Assembly (NCBI RefSeq): GCF_014472415.1
Contig: NZ_JACSZV010000006.1
Coordinates: 62,001-126,000 of the forward strand
DNA: 64,000 nucleotides
Source: Pseudomonas sp. N40(2020)
GTDB taxonomy: Bacteria; Pseudomonadota; Gammaproteobacteria; Pseudomonadales; Pseudomonadaceae
Reading direction: 5' to 3'
Below, one piece after another: positions 30,273 through 39,776 of this stretch. The notes under the pieces are model-generated. The model was not told the origin of the DNA. It did no database searches and saw only the letters and a list, made by a program, of their open reading frames with translations. The stretch's first letter is position 1, and each line of letters begins with the position of its first letter. The position numbers and the translations under genes are program-made.

Positions 30273-30633
30273 TGCCATACGTCGCATTTGTTGCCGTGGC
30301 GGATTCCCGTCGCGGCAGTCATTTAACGCAATTAGCCGTCACAATATAGTCAAATATCCAGCACCCCTCTCTCTCATTTACATTCAACCCTTTGATTCAT
30401 AACGGGTTAAATAAAAACGAACTGAATGGCACGACTTTCGCTCTAAATTTCCTCAAAGCATGCCGTGTGAAGGCAATGGGGCAAGGCCTGGTTCGATAGC
30501 TTACTAATCGTCATCAGGCAGACTAGACTTACGCCAAATGTCCTACGGGACTGATGGATCAGTACGACACGCAGCCCAAAGCCGCTCTCACCCAGCCTGT
30601 AAGACAGACTTACTGCTTAGGGGCTCACGCCAT
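30273..30633. other. Intergenic region upstream of the diguanylate cyclase gene
   Basis: A GC-rich imperfect hairpin at about 30291-30322 (TGCCG...CGGCA) may terminate the upstream SDR transcript. The rest is AT-richer and probably contains the promoter of the diguanylate cyclase gene and a long leader. No convincing coding region or known riboswitch was recognised. Confidence 0.5.
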
Positions 30634-31560
30634 ATGAAATCACCTTCCCAGACCAATGCAATTGACTTTGACAGTGCCAAATTGCAACGCCTGGGTTTCG
30701 GTCAGCAGCCGCCTCTTCTGGAGCGGCCCGCCAGTCTCGCCCAATTGCGCCAGCAACTGAGCCTGCAACTGCAAACCAGTCTTGAACCACAACGCATCCT
30801 CGGTCTGTTTTTCCGTGAAGTTCAGCGTCTCGTGCCGCTGGATGCCTTGAGTTACGTGCACCAAGGGAGTGACCTGCGCCTGGAGTTCGGCGCTCGCGGT
30901 CATCACTCGGTCAGCTACACCTTGAGCCACGAAGGTGAGCATATGGGCGAATTGATGTTTCGCCGCAACCAACGTTTCAACGAGCAGGAACAGAGCAATC
31001 TAGAATCGCTGCTGTCGTCACTGCTGTATCCGATGCGCAACGCTCTGCTGTACCGCGCCGCCACCCAAAGCGCCCTGCGCGATCCACTGACCGGCGCCGG
31101 CAACCGCATCGCGATGGAGCAGACACTGCAACGCGAGATCGAGATGTCCCGCCGACACCTGCAGCCGTTGTCGGTGTTGATGCTGGACATCGACCACTTC
31201 AAACGGGTCAACGACAGTCATGGTCACAGCACTGGCGATGACGTGCTTAAAGCCGTGGCCGCGTCGATCAAGGGTCAGTTGCGCAACGTCGACATGGTGT
31301 TTCGCTATGGCGGGGAAGAGTTTCTGATCCTGCTGTCCAATACCAGCCGGGAAGCGGCGGCGATGGTTGGCGAGCGTCTGCGTTATGCGGCGCAGGCGGC
31401 GGAGTATTACGCCGATGGAAAGTTGATAGAGCTGACGGTCAGCCTGGGCTGCTCGACCCTGCTGCCGGGTGAGTCGGCAGAAAGCCTGTTGCGCCGCGCT
31501 GACAGCGCGCTGTACGTGGCCAAGCGCGAGGGGCGGAATCGATTGGCGATGGCGGGCTGA
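30634..31560 (+). CDS. GGDEF-domain diguanylate cyclase
   Basis: The 308-residue soluble protein has an N-terminal GAF-like sensor region (about 25-160) and a C-terminal GGDEF domain. The active motif is GGEEF in RYGGEEFLILL, and an RxxD inhibitory site (RNVD) lies five residues before it, so it should make c-di-GMP with product feedback. DPLTGAGNR marks the domain start. The ATG at 30634 has AGGGG about 12 bases upstream; the open frame extends to 30538 without support. Confidence 0.9.
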   Translation: MKSPSQTNAIDFDSAKLQRLGFGQQPPLLERPASLAQLRQQLSLQLQTSLEPQRILGLFFREVQRLVPLDALSYVHQGSDLRLEFGARGHHSVSYTLSHEGEHMGELMFRRNQRFNEQEQSNLESLLSSLLYPMRNALLYRAATQSALRDPLTGAGNRIAMEQTLQREIEMSRRHLQPLSVLMLDIDHFKRVNDSHGHSTGDDVLKAVAASIKGQLRNVDMVFRYGGEEFLILLSNTSREAAAMVGERLRYAAQAAEYYADGKLIELTVSLGCSTLLPGESAESLLRRADSALYVAKREGRNRLAMAG

Positions 31561-31584
31561 GTTTTTCCATCTGTCACAAATCAG

Positions 31585-31673
31585 TGTGGGAGCGAGCTCG
31601 CTCGCGAAAGCGGTGTATCAGTTGAACAACGGCTAACTGACACGACCTCTTCGCGAGCAGGCTCGCTCCCACA
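31585..31673. repeat. REPIN (family 1) at a convergent gene end
   Basis: A 24-base REP at 31585-31608 and an inverted copy at 31650-31673 (two internal differences) flank a 41-base spacer. It lies between the convergent diguanylate cyclase and TenA/PqqC-like genes and ends in a T run, so it can act as a bidirectional terminator. Confidence 0.85.
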
Positions 31674-31697
31674 TTTTTTTGCGCAGTGTTCTCAGGA

Positions 31698-32492
31698 TCA
31701 GCTCTCGACCACAGTCCTGCGCTCACGGGTTACCAGCAAACGCTCGGAAGTGTCAAGCTGCATGCACCGCTCCAGGAACAGGTACATGTAGTCATAGCTC
31801 TTGCAGATCGCTTGGCGCAACTCGGCCTGCAAGGCCTTGCTCGGGTTCATGCCCGCCAGGGTGCAGATGATTTCCAGCGCTTCCCACGGATGAGCATCGT
31901 CATACTGGGCATGCATTTTCAGCCATTTCATCGCACGCTTGCGGTCTTCTTCGGGGAACGCTGCGGCGTACACCCCGGTAGAACAGACGACCGCCGACCA
32001 CTCCCCGGTCGCACCCTCGATGGCATAATTGGTGGCGGCAATGGCCACAATCAGTGAGTCGGCGGAGCTGGTGTGCCAGCACCAATGACTCAAGGCATGC
32101 AACTCAGGCGGTACGTGCTGGGCCTGGAGATCTTCCAGACTCACACCGTGTGCGCGACTCCAGTGCACCCAGTAGTCGGCGTGATTGAGTTCAACGCGAA
32201 TGTTGCGCATCAGCCAACGCCGCGCCATGTCTTCACCGGGGTGACGGGCGAATTTGGTTTTGGTCAGGTTCTGCGCCATGTACAACGCGAACTGCTCAAC
32301 TACCGGCCAGCCCCCGATCAGGTACTGGCGCATGGTTTTGGCGCTGAGTTTGTTATCACGCATGCGCAGGTAAAGTTCATGTTCGACAACCCGGCGCTTG
32401 CTCTCGCTGCAATCCTCAATGAGCTGTTGTGCCCAGGCAGGATAACTTGCAGCTTCCATGAGTGGTCCGGTTCGGTTGAATGTGTCGATCAC
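31698..32492 (-). CDS. TenA/PqqC-like heme-oxygenase-fold protein (putative diiron oxygenase)
   Basis: The 264-residue all-alpha protein resembles the TenA/PqqC superfamily. Candidate metal ligands are spaced as in heme-oxygenase-like diiron enzymes: E in VVEHEL, ELNHADYW, E in NYAIEGATGEW, and the HxxxDxxH of HAQYDDAHPWEALEI. It is usually annotated as a TenA-family regulator, but the residues argue for an enzyme. The GTG at 32492 has AAGGAG seven bases upstream, better than the internal ATG. It lies 46 bases downstream of rbdA on the same strand and may be cotranscribed. Substrate unknown. Confidence 0.75.
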   Translation of the reverse strand: MIDTFNRTGPLMEAASYPAWAQQLIEDCSESKRRVVEHELYLRMRDNKLSAKTMRQYLIGGWPVVEQFALYMAQNLTKTKFARHPGEDMARRWLMRNIRVELNHADYWVHWSRAHGVSLEDLQAQHVPPELHALSHWCWHTSSADSLIVAIAATNYAIEGATGEWSAVVCSTGVYAAAFPEEDRKRAMKWLKMHAQYDDAHPWEALEIICTLAGMNPSKALQAELRQAICKSYDYMYLFLERCMQLDTSERLLVTRERRTVVES

Positions 32493-32538
32493 TGTTCGGC
32501 TCCTTTTGATTTGTGATTGTAAGGATCGGCGAGAGACT

Positions 32539-34998
32539 TCAACGGAACGTGCCAGGCGCTTTGAATAACAGCGGCTGCGGCCTGGCGGGCCGACTTTGCA
32601 AACTGTCGCAGGTAAACAATTGCGGGCGTTCGATAACGTAACCCTGAGCGTAATCCACACCAATTTCAAGCAGTGCCTGCTCGATCTGGGTTGTTTCAAC
32701 AAACTCGGCAATTGTCTGCTTACCCATGACATGCCCGATGTGATTGATCACTTCGACCATTGCGCGGTTAATCGGATCGTCCAGCATATCCTTTACGAAA
32801 CTCCCGTCGATCTTCAGGAAGTCTACAGGCAAATGTTTCAGATAAGCGAATGAAGACATTCCGGCACAAAAGTCATCTAACGAAAAATAACAACCTAAGC
32901 CCTTGAGTTCATTAATAAATCTAATTGCGCTGCCCAAGTTTGAAATTGCACTGGTTTCAGTAATTTCAAAACAAATCATTTCAGGCGGTATCGAATAGTT
33001 AACAAACTGTTCTCGCAGAAAGTGCAAAAACGCGTCATCTCCTATAGTAATGCCTGACAGATTAATCGCACACATCGCCAATGGCCCTTCATGTTCTTGC
33101 GCAATACATTGAGCAATAACCTTGAATACGTTTTGCACTACCCAACGATCCAGTTGACTCATCAAGCCATAGCGTTCGGCGGCAGGAATAAAACTGTTCG
33201 GCAGAATCATCCGACCGGCTTCATCGTGCAGACGCAGCAGGACTTCAATGTGCCCTCTGTCGCCGCCACCCTGTTTCAACGGCGCGATTTCCTGGGCATA
33301 AAGGCAGAAGCGATTCTCTTCCAGCGCCATATGCAAACGTTGCACCCAGGCCATTTCACCAAAGCGCAGTGAGAGTTCGGAGTCGTCAGGGTGGTAAACC
33401 TGGACCCTGTTGCGGCCTTTTTCCTTGGCCATGTAGCAGGCCATATCGGCAGCACGCAGCGAGGCTTCAAGCGTCGTCGGGTTTTGTGCAACATGCACCA
33501 GACCTATACTCACCGTGGTCAGGAATGGCCGCCCTTTCCAGACAAAGTGCAGGTTCTGCACTGTCTGGCGTAGTGCATCGGCGATCTTCTCCGCCGCTTC
33601 CGGCGCGCAGTTTTCCAGCAGAATGCCAAATTCGTCACCGCCAAGCCGCGCCAGCGTATCGCCTTCGCGCAGCCCCGACTGCAGCAAGGTGCAGATGTGC
33701 CGCAACAGCTCATCGCCCGCAGCATGGCCGCAGGTATCGTTGACCAGCTTGAACTGATCCAGATCGAGGAACATCAGCGCATGCCGCCCGGACTGGCGCG
33801 TGAGGTTGTGCAGCGCCTGCTCCAGGCGATATTCAAACTCACGACGATTCGCCAGTCCGGTCAACGCATCATGGGTGGCCTGCCAGGAAAGATTAGCGAT
33901 GTATTGCCGCTCCTGGGTCATGTCGTGCAGCACCAGCACCGTGCCACTGACCTTGCCGGCATTGCGGATCGGCGCTCCGACCAGCGTCACCGAAAGCGTG
34001 CTGCCATCCAGGCGCTGAATCAGCTTGGAGTGCTCGCTGCCGCCGCTGAGCTGGCCGCTGAGAATGTGCTCGATCAGGGTCAGGCCTTCGGCCTGGGCGT
34101 TGTCGTCGAGCAAATTGAACAGCGCCGCCAAGGGCAAACCGGCGGCCTGCTCGGCCTTCCAGTGGGTCATGGCTTCAGCGGCGGGGTTCATGTAGTCAAT
34201 GGCACCGGTCACGTCGGTGGTGATGACGCCATCACCAATCGATTGCAACGTCACATGTGCACGATCTTTTTCCATCTGCAACGCCTCGGCAAAGGCATGG
34301 CGCTGCTTGAGCAATTTGTGGGTACGCCACAAGGCCAGCACGATCAGCCCAAGCGCCGTGGCAAGGTTGGTGAACAGCAGCAGCCGCAGGATCATCCGCG
34401 AGCCTTCGCCCAGGGCATCGCTGAACGCTTTCGCCGCCGGGGTCACACCATCGTTGATCGCAAAGATCCGCGCCTTCCAGCGCTGGATATCAGCCTCGGT
34501 AGCAGCATTGTCGACGATACGTTGATGCATCTCGCGCGCCACGTCATGAAGTTCGATCAGATAAGCATCACCGACCGTCCAGCGGTCGATAGCGGTTTCC
34601 AGGTAACTGAAGTGACGGAAGTTGAGGTACAGCCAGATCACGCTGGAGACGTCGTCAGGATGGTTGCCGCCCTTGAGAATGCCGTCACGCGCCGATTGCA
34701 GATCCGGCGGCTGACGGTCCAGCGCCACGCGCAACTGATGACCGCCCTGGGGCACGGCAATCGCACTTTGGTATTTGAGAAAAATCGCCTCGTCACGACT
34801 GTCGGCGTAGAGATTGAGGTAGTAAATGGCGTCTTTCTGGCCCTTGGACCAGAGACTTTCCCCCGCCACGTAACCGCGAACGGCCGAGAGCACGTAAAGA
34901 CTCACCCCGCCCAATAACGCCTGAAACAACACGACGGCAATAAATGGCCAGACGATGCCCAACAACCGTGGCGTTCCGAGAGTCCGCTTTTGCTTCAT
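32539..34998 (-). CDS. rbdA: RbdA-like PAS-GGDEF-EAL c-di-GMP protein
   Basis: The 819-residue inner-membrane protein has transmembrane segments near residues 12-38 and 205-225 around a periplasmic region, then a PAS domain (about 245-370), GGDEF and EAL. The GGDEF motif is canonical (RLGGDEFGILL) with an RxxD site (REGD). In the EAL domain the signature is EVLLR in place of EALLR, and the loop reads DDFCAG rather than DDFGTG; INLSG, EITET and LKIDG are kept. Its gene neighbours (ABC exporter, DsbA-like, TrhO, BolA, DUF2059, fumC) match those of P. aeruginosa rbdA, whose product is a phosphodiesterase that promotes biofilm dispersal. Confidence 0.85.
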   Translation of the reverse strand: MKQKRTLGTPRLLGIVWPFIAVVLFQALLGGVSLYVLSAVRGYVAGESLWSKGQKDAIYYLNLYADSRDEAIFLKYQSAIAVPQGGHQLRVALDRQPPDLQSARDGILKGGNHPDDVSSVIWLYLNFRHFSYLETAIDRWTVGDAYLIELHDVAREMHQRIVDNAATEADIQRWKARIFAINDGVTPAAKAFSDALGEGSRMILRLLLFTNLATALGLIVLALWRTHKLLKQRHAFAEALQMEKDRAHVTLQSIGDGVITTDVTGAIDYMNPAAEAMTHWKAEQAAGLPLAALFNLLDDNAQAEGLTLIEHILSGQLSGGSEHSKLIQRLDGSTLSVTLVGAPIRNAGKVSGTVLVLHDMTQERQYIANLSWQATHDALTGLANRREFEYRLEQALHNLTRQSGRHALMFLDLDQFKLVNDTCGHAAGDELLRHICTLLQSGLREGDTLARLGGDEFGILLENCAPEAAEKIADALRQTVQNLHFVWKGRPFLTTVSIGLVHVAQNPTTLEASLRAADMACYMAKEKGRNRVQVYHPDDSELSLRFGEMAWVQRLHMALEENRFCLYAQEIAPLKQGGGDRGHIEVLLRLHDEAGRMILPNSFIPAAERYGLMSQLDRWVVQNVFKVIAQCIAQEHEGPLAMCAINLSGITIGDDAFLHFLREQFVNYSIPPEMICFEITETSAISNLGSAIRFINELKGLGCYFSLDDFCAGMSSFAYLKHLPVDFLKIDGSFVKDMLDDPINRAMVEVINHIGHVMGKQTIAEFVETTQIEQALLEIGVDYAQGYVIERPQLFTCDSLQSRPARPQPLLFKAPGTFR

Positions 34999-35199
34999 GA
35001 GATCCCTTGCGCAAGCACTGCCAGATGAGCACCGGAAAATACCGCTCCTGACAGCTCAGCCTAGGCTAATTTTCGACATGTCCAAAGGACAGCTGTGCCG
35101 TCCTCTATGCCGATCGTGCAACCTGGCTGTACGGTGAGGTAATCCGGGCGTTTTTATTCGAAGCAATTCAAGCACTAAGCACAGAAACGCGGACAAAAC

Positions 35200-37026
35200 T
35201 CAAGGGCGCTGGATTTGTTGCAAGTGACCGTAGAGTTTGGCGTACAGCCCGCCGTCGGCAATCAACTGCTGATGATCGCCGTCTTCGGCCACTTGCCCAC
35301 CGTCGAACACCAAGACCCGATCCGCTTGCTTCACCGCCGACAAGCGGTGGGCGATGATCAGCGTGGTGCGACCATTGAGGAACCGCGCCATGGCCTGATG
35401 CAGGTTGTATTCGGTGGCGGCATCAAGGGCTGAGGTGGCTTCGTCGAGGATTACCACTTTCGGCTCGGCGAGAATCATCCGTGCAATCGCCAGACGCTGG
35501 CGCTGACCGCCGGACAAGCGCACGCCGGAACGCCCGACGATGCTGTTCAGGCCATCCGGCAAGGCGCGGATGGTGGGTTCGAGCTGAGCGATTTCCAGTG
35601 CCTGCCAGCAGGCTTCGTCACTGCGCGTGCGGCCCATGGTCAGGTTGGCGCGCACGGTATCGTTGAACAGCGCTGGGTGTTGCAATACCACAGCGACGTT
35701 TTCCCGAACGGTCTCCAGCCCGATTTCCTGCTGGGTCGAACCGCCGAAACGGATGGTGCCGGCCAGCGGCGTGTACAACCCAAGCAGCAATTGCACCAGG
35801 GTACTTTTGCCGCCGCCGCTGGCACCGACAATCGCCACTTTCTCCCCCGGGGCGATGGACAGGTTCAACTGATCCAGTACCAGTTCATCGCCGTAACCGA
35901 AGATCAGGCCTTGCACCTGAATGCCCACGGTGTCGCGGCCCTTGAACGGATCAACACCACCCGGATATTGCGGCTCATCGGCCCGCGCCAGCAATTCATT
36001 GATGCGTGCCAGCGCGCCGCCAGCCGCGTAGTAAGCGTATTGCAGATTCAGCAGTTGCTCCACGGGGCCGATCATGAACCACAGGTAACTGAATACCGCG
36101 AGCATCTGACCGATCGACAGGTCAGAGAACAACACGGTGAGCATCGCCGCTGCGCGGAAAATGTCGATGCCGAACTGGAACAGCAGCCCGCTGGCGCGAT
36201 TGGAGGCGTCGGTTTTCCACTGAGAATTGACCGCGTAGTTACGCACCTCTTGCGCTCGCAGGCCGAGCCGGCCAAGGAAGTAACCCTGACGGTTGCCCGC
36301 GCGCACTTCCTGGATCGAATCGAGGGTTTCACTCAACGCCTGAGTGAACCGCGCCGTACTGTCGTTCTCGAGTTTCTTCAGGTGTTTGACCCGTTTGCCC
36401 AACTGCACCGTGGCGTAGATCACCAGCGGATTGAACAGCAGAATCAGCAGCGCCAGTTTCCAGTGCATCCACATCAGGATGCTCGCGGTGCCGACCAGCG
36501 TCAGCATCGCCACCAGAAAACGGCTTAGGGTTTCGCCGACAAACTTGTCGAGGGTGTCCAGATCGGTAACCAGGTGCGTGGTCACCGTGCCGCTGCCGAG
36601 ACTCTCGTATTCGCCGAGGGAAATGCGTTTGAGCCGTTCGATCAGGCGCACGCGAATGCGATAGACGATGTCCTTGGCCAGCCGGGCGAACAGGCGCGAC
36701 TGCAACACACCAAAGCACAACGCGCTGCAACGCAGAGTCAGGGTGAGCACCAGCATCAAGCCGATATAACCCGCTGCTTGCTGCCACATGCTCGGCAGTA
36801 CATGGTTCATGATTTTCAGCGCGGCGTCGCCGTGACCGAGCAGGACTTCGTCCACCAGCAATGGCAGCAGCAACGGAATCGGCACGCTGCACAGCGTCGC
36901 CAGCACAGCCACGCCGTTGGCGATCCACAGGGATTTTTTGTGATGGAGTGCCAGTCGCCGGACTTCTGCCCAGCTCAGCCGGTCGACACGCTTTACGGCT
37001 GGCGTGTCATCGGCTCGGTCAGGCAC
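35200..37026 (-). CDS. MsbA-like ABC exporter (fused permease and ATPase)
   Basis: The 608-residue half-transporter has six transmembrane helices in the first about 330 residues and a C-terminal ATPase with Walker A GASGGGKST, signature LSGGQRQR, Walker B VVILDEATSALD and the H-loop IAHR. It would work as a homodimer exporting a lipid, peptide or drug; the substrate cannot be told. The GTG start at 37026 overlaps the DsbA-family stop by eight bases. Confidence 0.92.
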   Translation of the reverse strand: MPDRADDTPAVKRVDRLSWAEVRRLALHHKKSLWIANGVAVLATLCSVPIPLLLPLLVDEVLLGHGDAALKIMNHVLPSMWQQAAGYIGLMLVLTLTLRCSALCFGVLQSRLFARLAKDIVYRIRVRLIERLKRISLGEYESLGSGTVTTHLVTDLDTLDKFVGETLSRFLVAMLTLVGTASILMWMHWKLALLILLFNPLVIYATVQLGKRVKHLKKLENDSTARFTQALSETLDSIQEVRAGNRQGYFLGRLGLRAQEVRNYAVNSQWKTDASNRASGLLFQFGIDIFRAAAMLTVLFSDLSIGQMLAVFSYLWFMIGPVEQLLNLQYAYYAAGGALARINELLARADEPQYPGGVDPFKGRDTVGIQVQGLIFGYGDELVLDQLNLSIAPGEKVAIVGASGGGKSTLVQLLLGLYTPLAGTIRFGGSTQQEIGLETVRENVAVVLQHPALFNDTVRANLTMGRTRSDEACWQALEIAQLEPTIRALPDGLNSIVGRSGVRLSGGQRQRLAIARMILAEPKVVILDEATSALDAATEYNLHQAMARFLNGRTTLIIAHRLSAVKQADRVLVFDGGQVAEDGDHQQLIADGGLYAKLYGHLQQIQRP

Positions 37027-37654
37027 AGGCTGCGCGCTCCAGCCAACGACCGAGCAGTGGCGACAATTCGCTGAGCGGTTGATAACCGTTGGTCAGCAAC
37101 GCCAGTTGGCCGTTGCGTTCGGCGAGCAAGGTCGGGAAACCGGCGATGCCCAGATCCTGCACCCAACTGAAATCAGCCTGAGTCGCTTTGTGTTGATCGG
37201 CATGATCGAACAACGCGGCAAATTCGATACGCGGCACACCGGCCTGCTCTGCCAGTTCGACCAGCACGCTGGCCTGGGTGACATCGCGACCTTCAGCGTA
37301 AAACGCCTGCTGGATCAGTCCGACCAGTGTCCATGCGCAATCCGGCGCCAGGCTCCGTGCCGTGACAATCGCCCGGCAAGCAGGCTCGGTATCGTAGACA
37401 AAACCATCAGGCAACGCGCCGTCAAACTTGAACGGCTGGCCGGTAGCCTCGGTGACCGCTTGCCAGTGTTCGAGAATGTAACGTCGGGTGGTCGGCTCCA
37501 GCGCCGCACCGCTACCCGTGCGCAATCCGCCAACGACAAGATGCAACTCGACCCCGGCTGCCTGCGCCTGTTCGACCAGTGCCTTGGCCACCGGAGCGAA
37601 CCCCCAGCACCAGGAACACATCGGGTCCATTACATAGAGCAGGCGCGCAGACAT
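37019..37654 (-). CDS. DsbA-family thioredoxin-fold oxidoreductase (cytoplasmic)
   Basis: The 211-residue protein has C13-S-W-C16 in MDPMCSWCWGFAP and a cis-proline region GIAGFPTLL. There is no signal peptide, so it is probably cytoplasmic, like the FrnE/2-hydroxychromene-isomerase-type branch. It starts two bases after the trhO stop and overlaps the ABC exporter gene, suggesting one transcription unit. Confidence 0.88.
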   Translation of the reverse strand: MSARLLYVMDPMCSWCWGFAPVAKALVEQAQAAGVELHLVVGGLRTGSGAALEPTTRRYILEHWQAVTEATGQPFKFDGALPDGFVYDTEPACRAIVTARSLAPDCAWTLVGLIQQAFYAEGRDVTQASVLVELAEQAGVPRIEFAALFDHADQHKATQADFSWVQDLGIAGFPTLLAERNGQLALLTNGYQPLSELSPLLGRWLERAACA

Positions 37655-37656
37655 GG

Positions 37657-38598
37657 TTAAGCCTCGGTGGATGCTTGCTTATAGTTGTAGCCGATCGGGT
37701 GCGGCTGGTTGCGGGCCTTGGCCAGTTCAATCTGCTTCTGCCGATCGATGGCGCTGCGGCGGGTTTTCTCGCTCAGGGTGTCCCAGCAGTGCGGGCAACT
37801 GACGCCGGCCACGTAATGCTCGGAGGCACGATCTTCAACGCTGACCGGTGTGCGGCAGGCATGACATTGATCGTAGTCGCCTTCGCTGAGGTCGTGACGC
37901 ACGGTCACACGGTTGTCGAACACAAAGCAGTCGCCCTGCCACTTGGTTTCTTCCTGCGGCACCTCTTCGAGGTACTTCAGAATGCCGCCCTTGAGGTGAT
38001 AAACCTCTTCGAAACCCTCCCCCAGCATGTAGCTCGAGGCCTTCTCGCAGCGAATGCCGCCCGTGCAGAACATCGCGATCTTCTTGTGCACGGCCGGATC
38101 GAAGTGTTCTTTGATGTAGTCGGGGAATTCGCGAAAACTGGTGGTTTTCGGATCGATGGCGCCTTCGAAGGTGCCGATCGACACTTCGTAATCGTTGCGG
38201 GTATCGATCAACAGCACTTCAGGGTCGCTGATCAACGCGTTCCAGTCTTGCGGATCAACGTAGGTGCCGACCTTCTTGTTCGGGTCGACGCCTTCGACAC
38301 CGAGGGTGACGATCTCTTTCTTGAGCTTGACCTTGGTGCGGTAGAACGGCTGCTCGTCGCAGTACGATTCCTTGTGATCGATGTCGATCATGCGCGGATC
38401 GTTCTTGAGCCAGGCGAGCAGGCCGTCGATGCCTTCACGCGTGCCGGAAACCGTGCCGTTGATGCCTTCTTCGGCGATCAGCAGGGTGCCTTTGATGGCA
38501 TTGTCGACCATCGCTTGCAGCAGTGGCTCGCGCAGGTTGACGTAATCTTCGAGGGTGACGAACTTATACAGTGCCGCCACGACAATCGGTTGTGTCAT
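37657..38598 (-). CDS. trhO: tRNA uridine-34 hydroxylase TrhO (YceA rhodanese)
   Basis: TrhO makes 5-hydroxyuridine at tRNA position 34. The 313-residue protein has an N-terminal domain with EGINGTVSG, a central rhodanese domain with the active cysteine in [17 protein letters not shown], and a C-terminal CPHCW/CHACRT zinc-like region. Family length and start are as expected. Confidence 0.94.
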   Translation of the reverse strand: MTQPIVVAALYKFVTLEDYVNLREPLLQAMVDNAIKGTLLIAEEGINGTVSGTREGIDGLLAWLKNDPRMIDIDHKESYCDEQPFYRTKVKLKKEIVTLGVEGVDPNKKVGTYVDPQDWNALISDPEVLLIDTRNDYEVSIGTFEGAIDPKTTSFREFPDYIKEHFDPAVHKKIAMFCTGGIRCEKASSYMLGEGFEEVYHLKGGILKYLEEVPQEETKWQGDCFVFDNRVTVRHDLSEGDYDQCHACRTPVSVEDRASEHYVAGVSCPHCWDTLSEKTRRSAIDRQKQIELAKARNQPHPIGYNYKQASTEA

Positions 38599-38645
38599 GG
38601 GTATTTCTCCAGGTGGCTACCCTCGCAAAGGGTGAACCGGATACG

Positions 38646-38675
38646 AAAAAAAACGCGCCGGGTGAGCGGCGCGTT
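38646..38675 (-). terminator. Rho-independent terminator after the bolA-like gene
   Basis: A perfect 9-bp stem AACGCGCCG/CGGCGCGTT (38652-38660 and 38667-38675) with a 6-base loop is followed on the minus strand by a run of eight T. It lies between the BolA-family gene and trhO. Confidence 0.92.
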
Positions 38676-38715
38676 GCGGATTCTAGCAAAAACATCACTC
38701 TCTGCGGCAGCCACC

Positions 38716-38740
38716 TGTAGGAGCTGCCGCAGGCTGCGAT
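38716..38740. repeat. Solo REP sequence (family 2)
   Basis: TGTAGGAGCTGC...GGCTGCGATC is a single copy of the second REP family found also at 41181-41249 and 61286-61361. It lies just beyond the stop of the BolA-family gene and before its terminator. Confidence 0.75.
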
Positions 38741-38749
38741 CGTTTGATC

Positions 38750-39049
38750 TTAATGTTTGCTACCGCCGGCACAGGTCGGCGACGCCGGGGCGGCGCCGAT
38801 CTCTGCCCATTCCTGCGGGGTGTAGGTGTGCAGCGCCAACGCATGGAACTCGCCCATCAGCTCGCCGAGCGTGCCATAGACTTTCTGGTGGCGCTTGACC
38901 CGGTTCAGGCCGTCGAACTGCGCGCTGACCACCACAGCCTTGTAGTGGGTTTGCAACCCGCGACTGTGCATGTGGCTTTCATCCAGCACTTGCAGATGCT
39001 CAGGCTGAAGCAGTGCCAGCGTCGATTCGATGCGTTGTTGCATGGTCAT
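38750..39049 (-). CDS. BolA-family protein
   Basis: The 99-residue protein has the BolA signature, including SHMHSRG near residue 25 and RVKRHQKVYGTLGELM with HALALHTYTPQEW. BolA proteins partner with monothiol glutaredoxins in Fe-S handling. The ATG at 39049 is chosen because GGAG lies six bases upstream; a GTG one codon earlier is possible. It starts 12 bases after the DUF2059 gene. Confidence 0.9.
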   Translation of the reverse strand: MTMQQRIESTLALLQPEHLQVLDESHMHSRGLQTHYKAVVVSAQFDGLNRVKRHQKVYGTLGELMGEFHALALHTYTPQEWAEIGAAPASPTCAGGSKH

Positions 39050-39061
39050 CACGAACTCCGC

Positions 39062-39583
39062 TTATGGCTTTTTCTTGGCCGGAGCAGCGCCTTTCGGTGC
39101 CAGCTCGTTGGTCATGTCGTCGAGCAACTTGTTGACGACAGGAACGGCGCTTTCCAGTTTGGCCTGGGTCATCTGGGCCGATTGCTGGGTCAGCTGCGGC
39201 ATTTTTTCCAGGACTTTCTTGCCCAGTGGCGACTTGTAGAAAGCGACCAGGTCTTTGAGCTCGGATTCGCTGAAGTTGCTGGTGTAGAGCTTGACCATGT
39301 CGGGCTTCAGCTTGTTCCAGCCAATGGCCTGATCCAGGGCGGCGTTGGCTTTGGCCTGGTAGGTTTCCAGCGTGGCTTTCTTTGATTCCGGGGCCTTGGT
39401 CTGTTCAAAACGCTGGGCGAACATTTGCTGCACTTGCATGTACACCGGAGTGCCCAGTTTGTCAGCGTGCGCCAGGGTCAGGAAAGCTTCGGCACTGGCG
39501 TTGTGGCTGGCGGTATCGGCAAGCACCTGGCCGCTGGCGCAAACCAGTGCAACCGCGGTACAGATGGCACGAAGACGAGTCAT
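39062..39583 (-). CDS. DUF2059 exported protein
   Basis: The 173-residue product has a signal peptide with likely cleavage after VLA, then a helical DUF2059 domain (LYTSNFSESELKDLVAFYKSPLGKKVLEKMPQL). The C-terminus is rich in Ala, Pro and Lys. Function is unknown; it is expected in the periplasm. Confidence 0.88.
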   Translation of the reverse strand: MTRLRAICTAVALVCASGQVLADTASHNASAEAFLTLAHADKLGTPVYMQVQQMFAQRFEQTKAPESKKATLETYQAKANAALDQAIGWNKLKPDMVKLYTSNFSESELKDLVAFYKSPLGKKVLEKMPQLTQQSAQMTQAKLESAVPVVNKLLDDMTNELAPKGAAPAKKKP

Positions 39584-39776
39584 CGAGTTTCCTTTTCTAG
39601 CTAACGAGGTAAAACCCCAAGGGCGACCATTCTGCGCCTAAAAAACGCTATGGCTCAACCCCCGCGCCTTGCCGCGCTTGATTGGCGGGGTTTTACCAGT
39701 CAACAATCGGATTGATGGAACCACCTGGGCCGACGCCGGCCTAATCAGCGCAAACAGACCAACAGGAGTGTGCACG

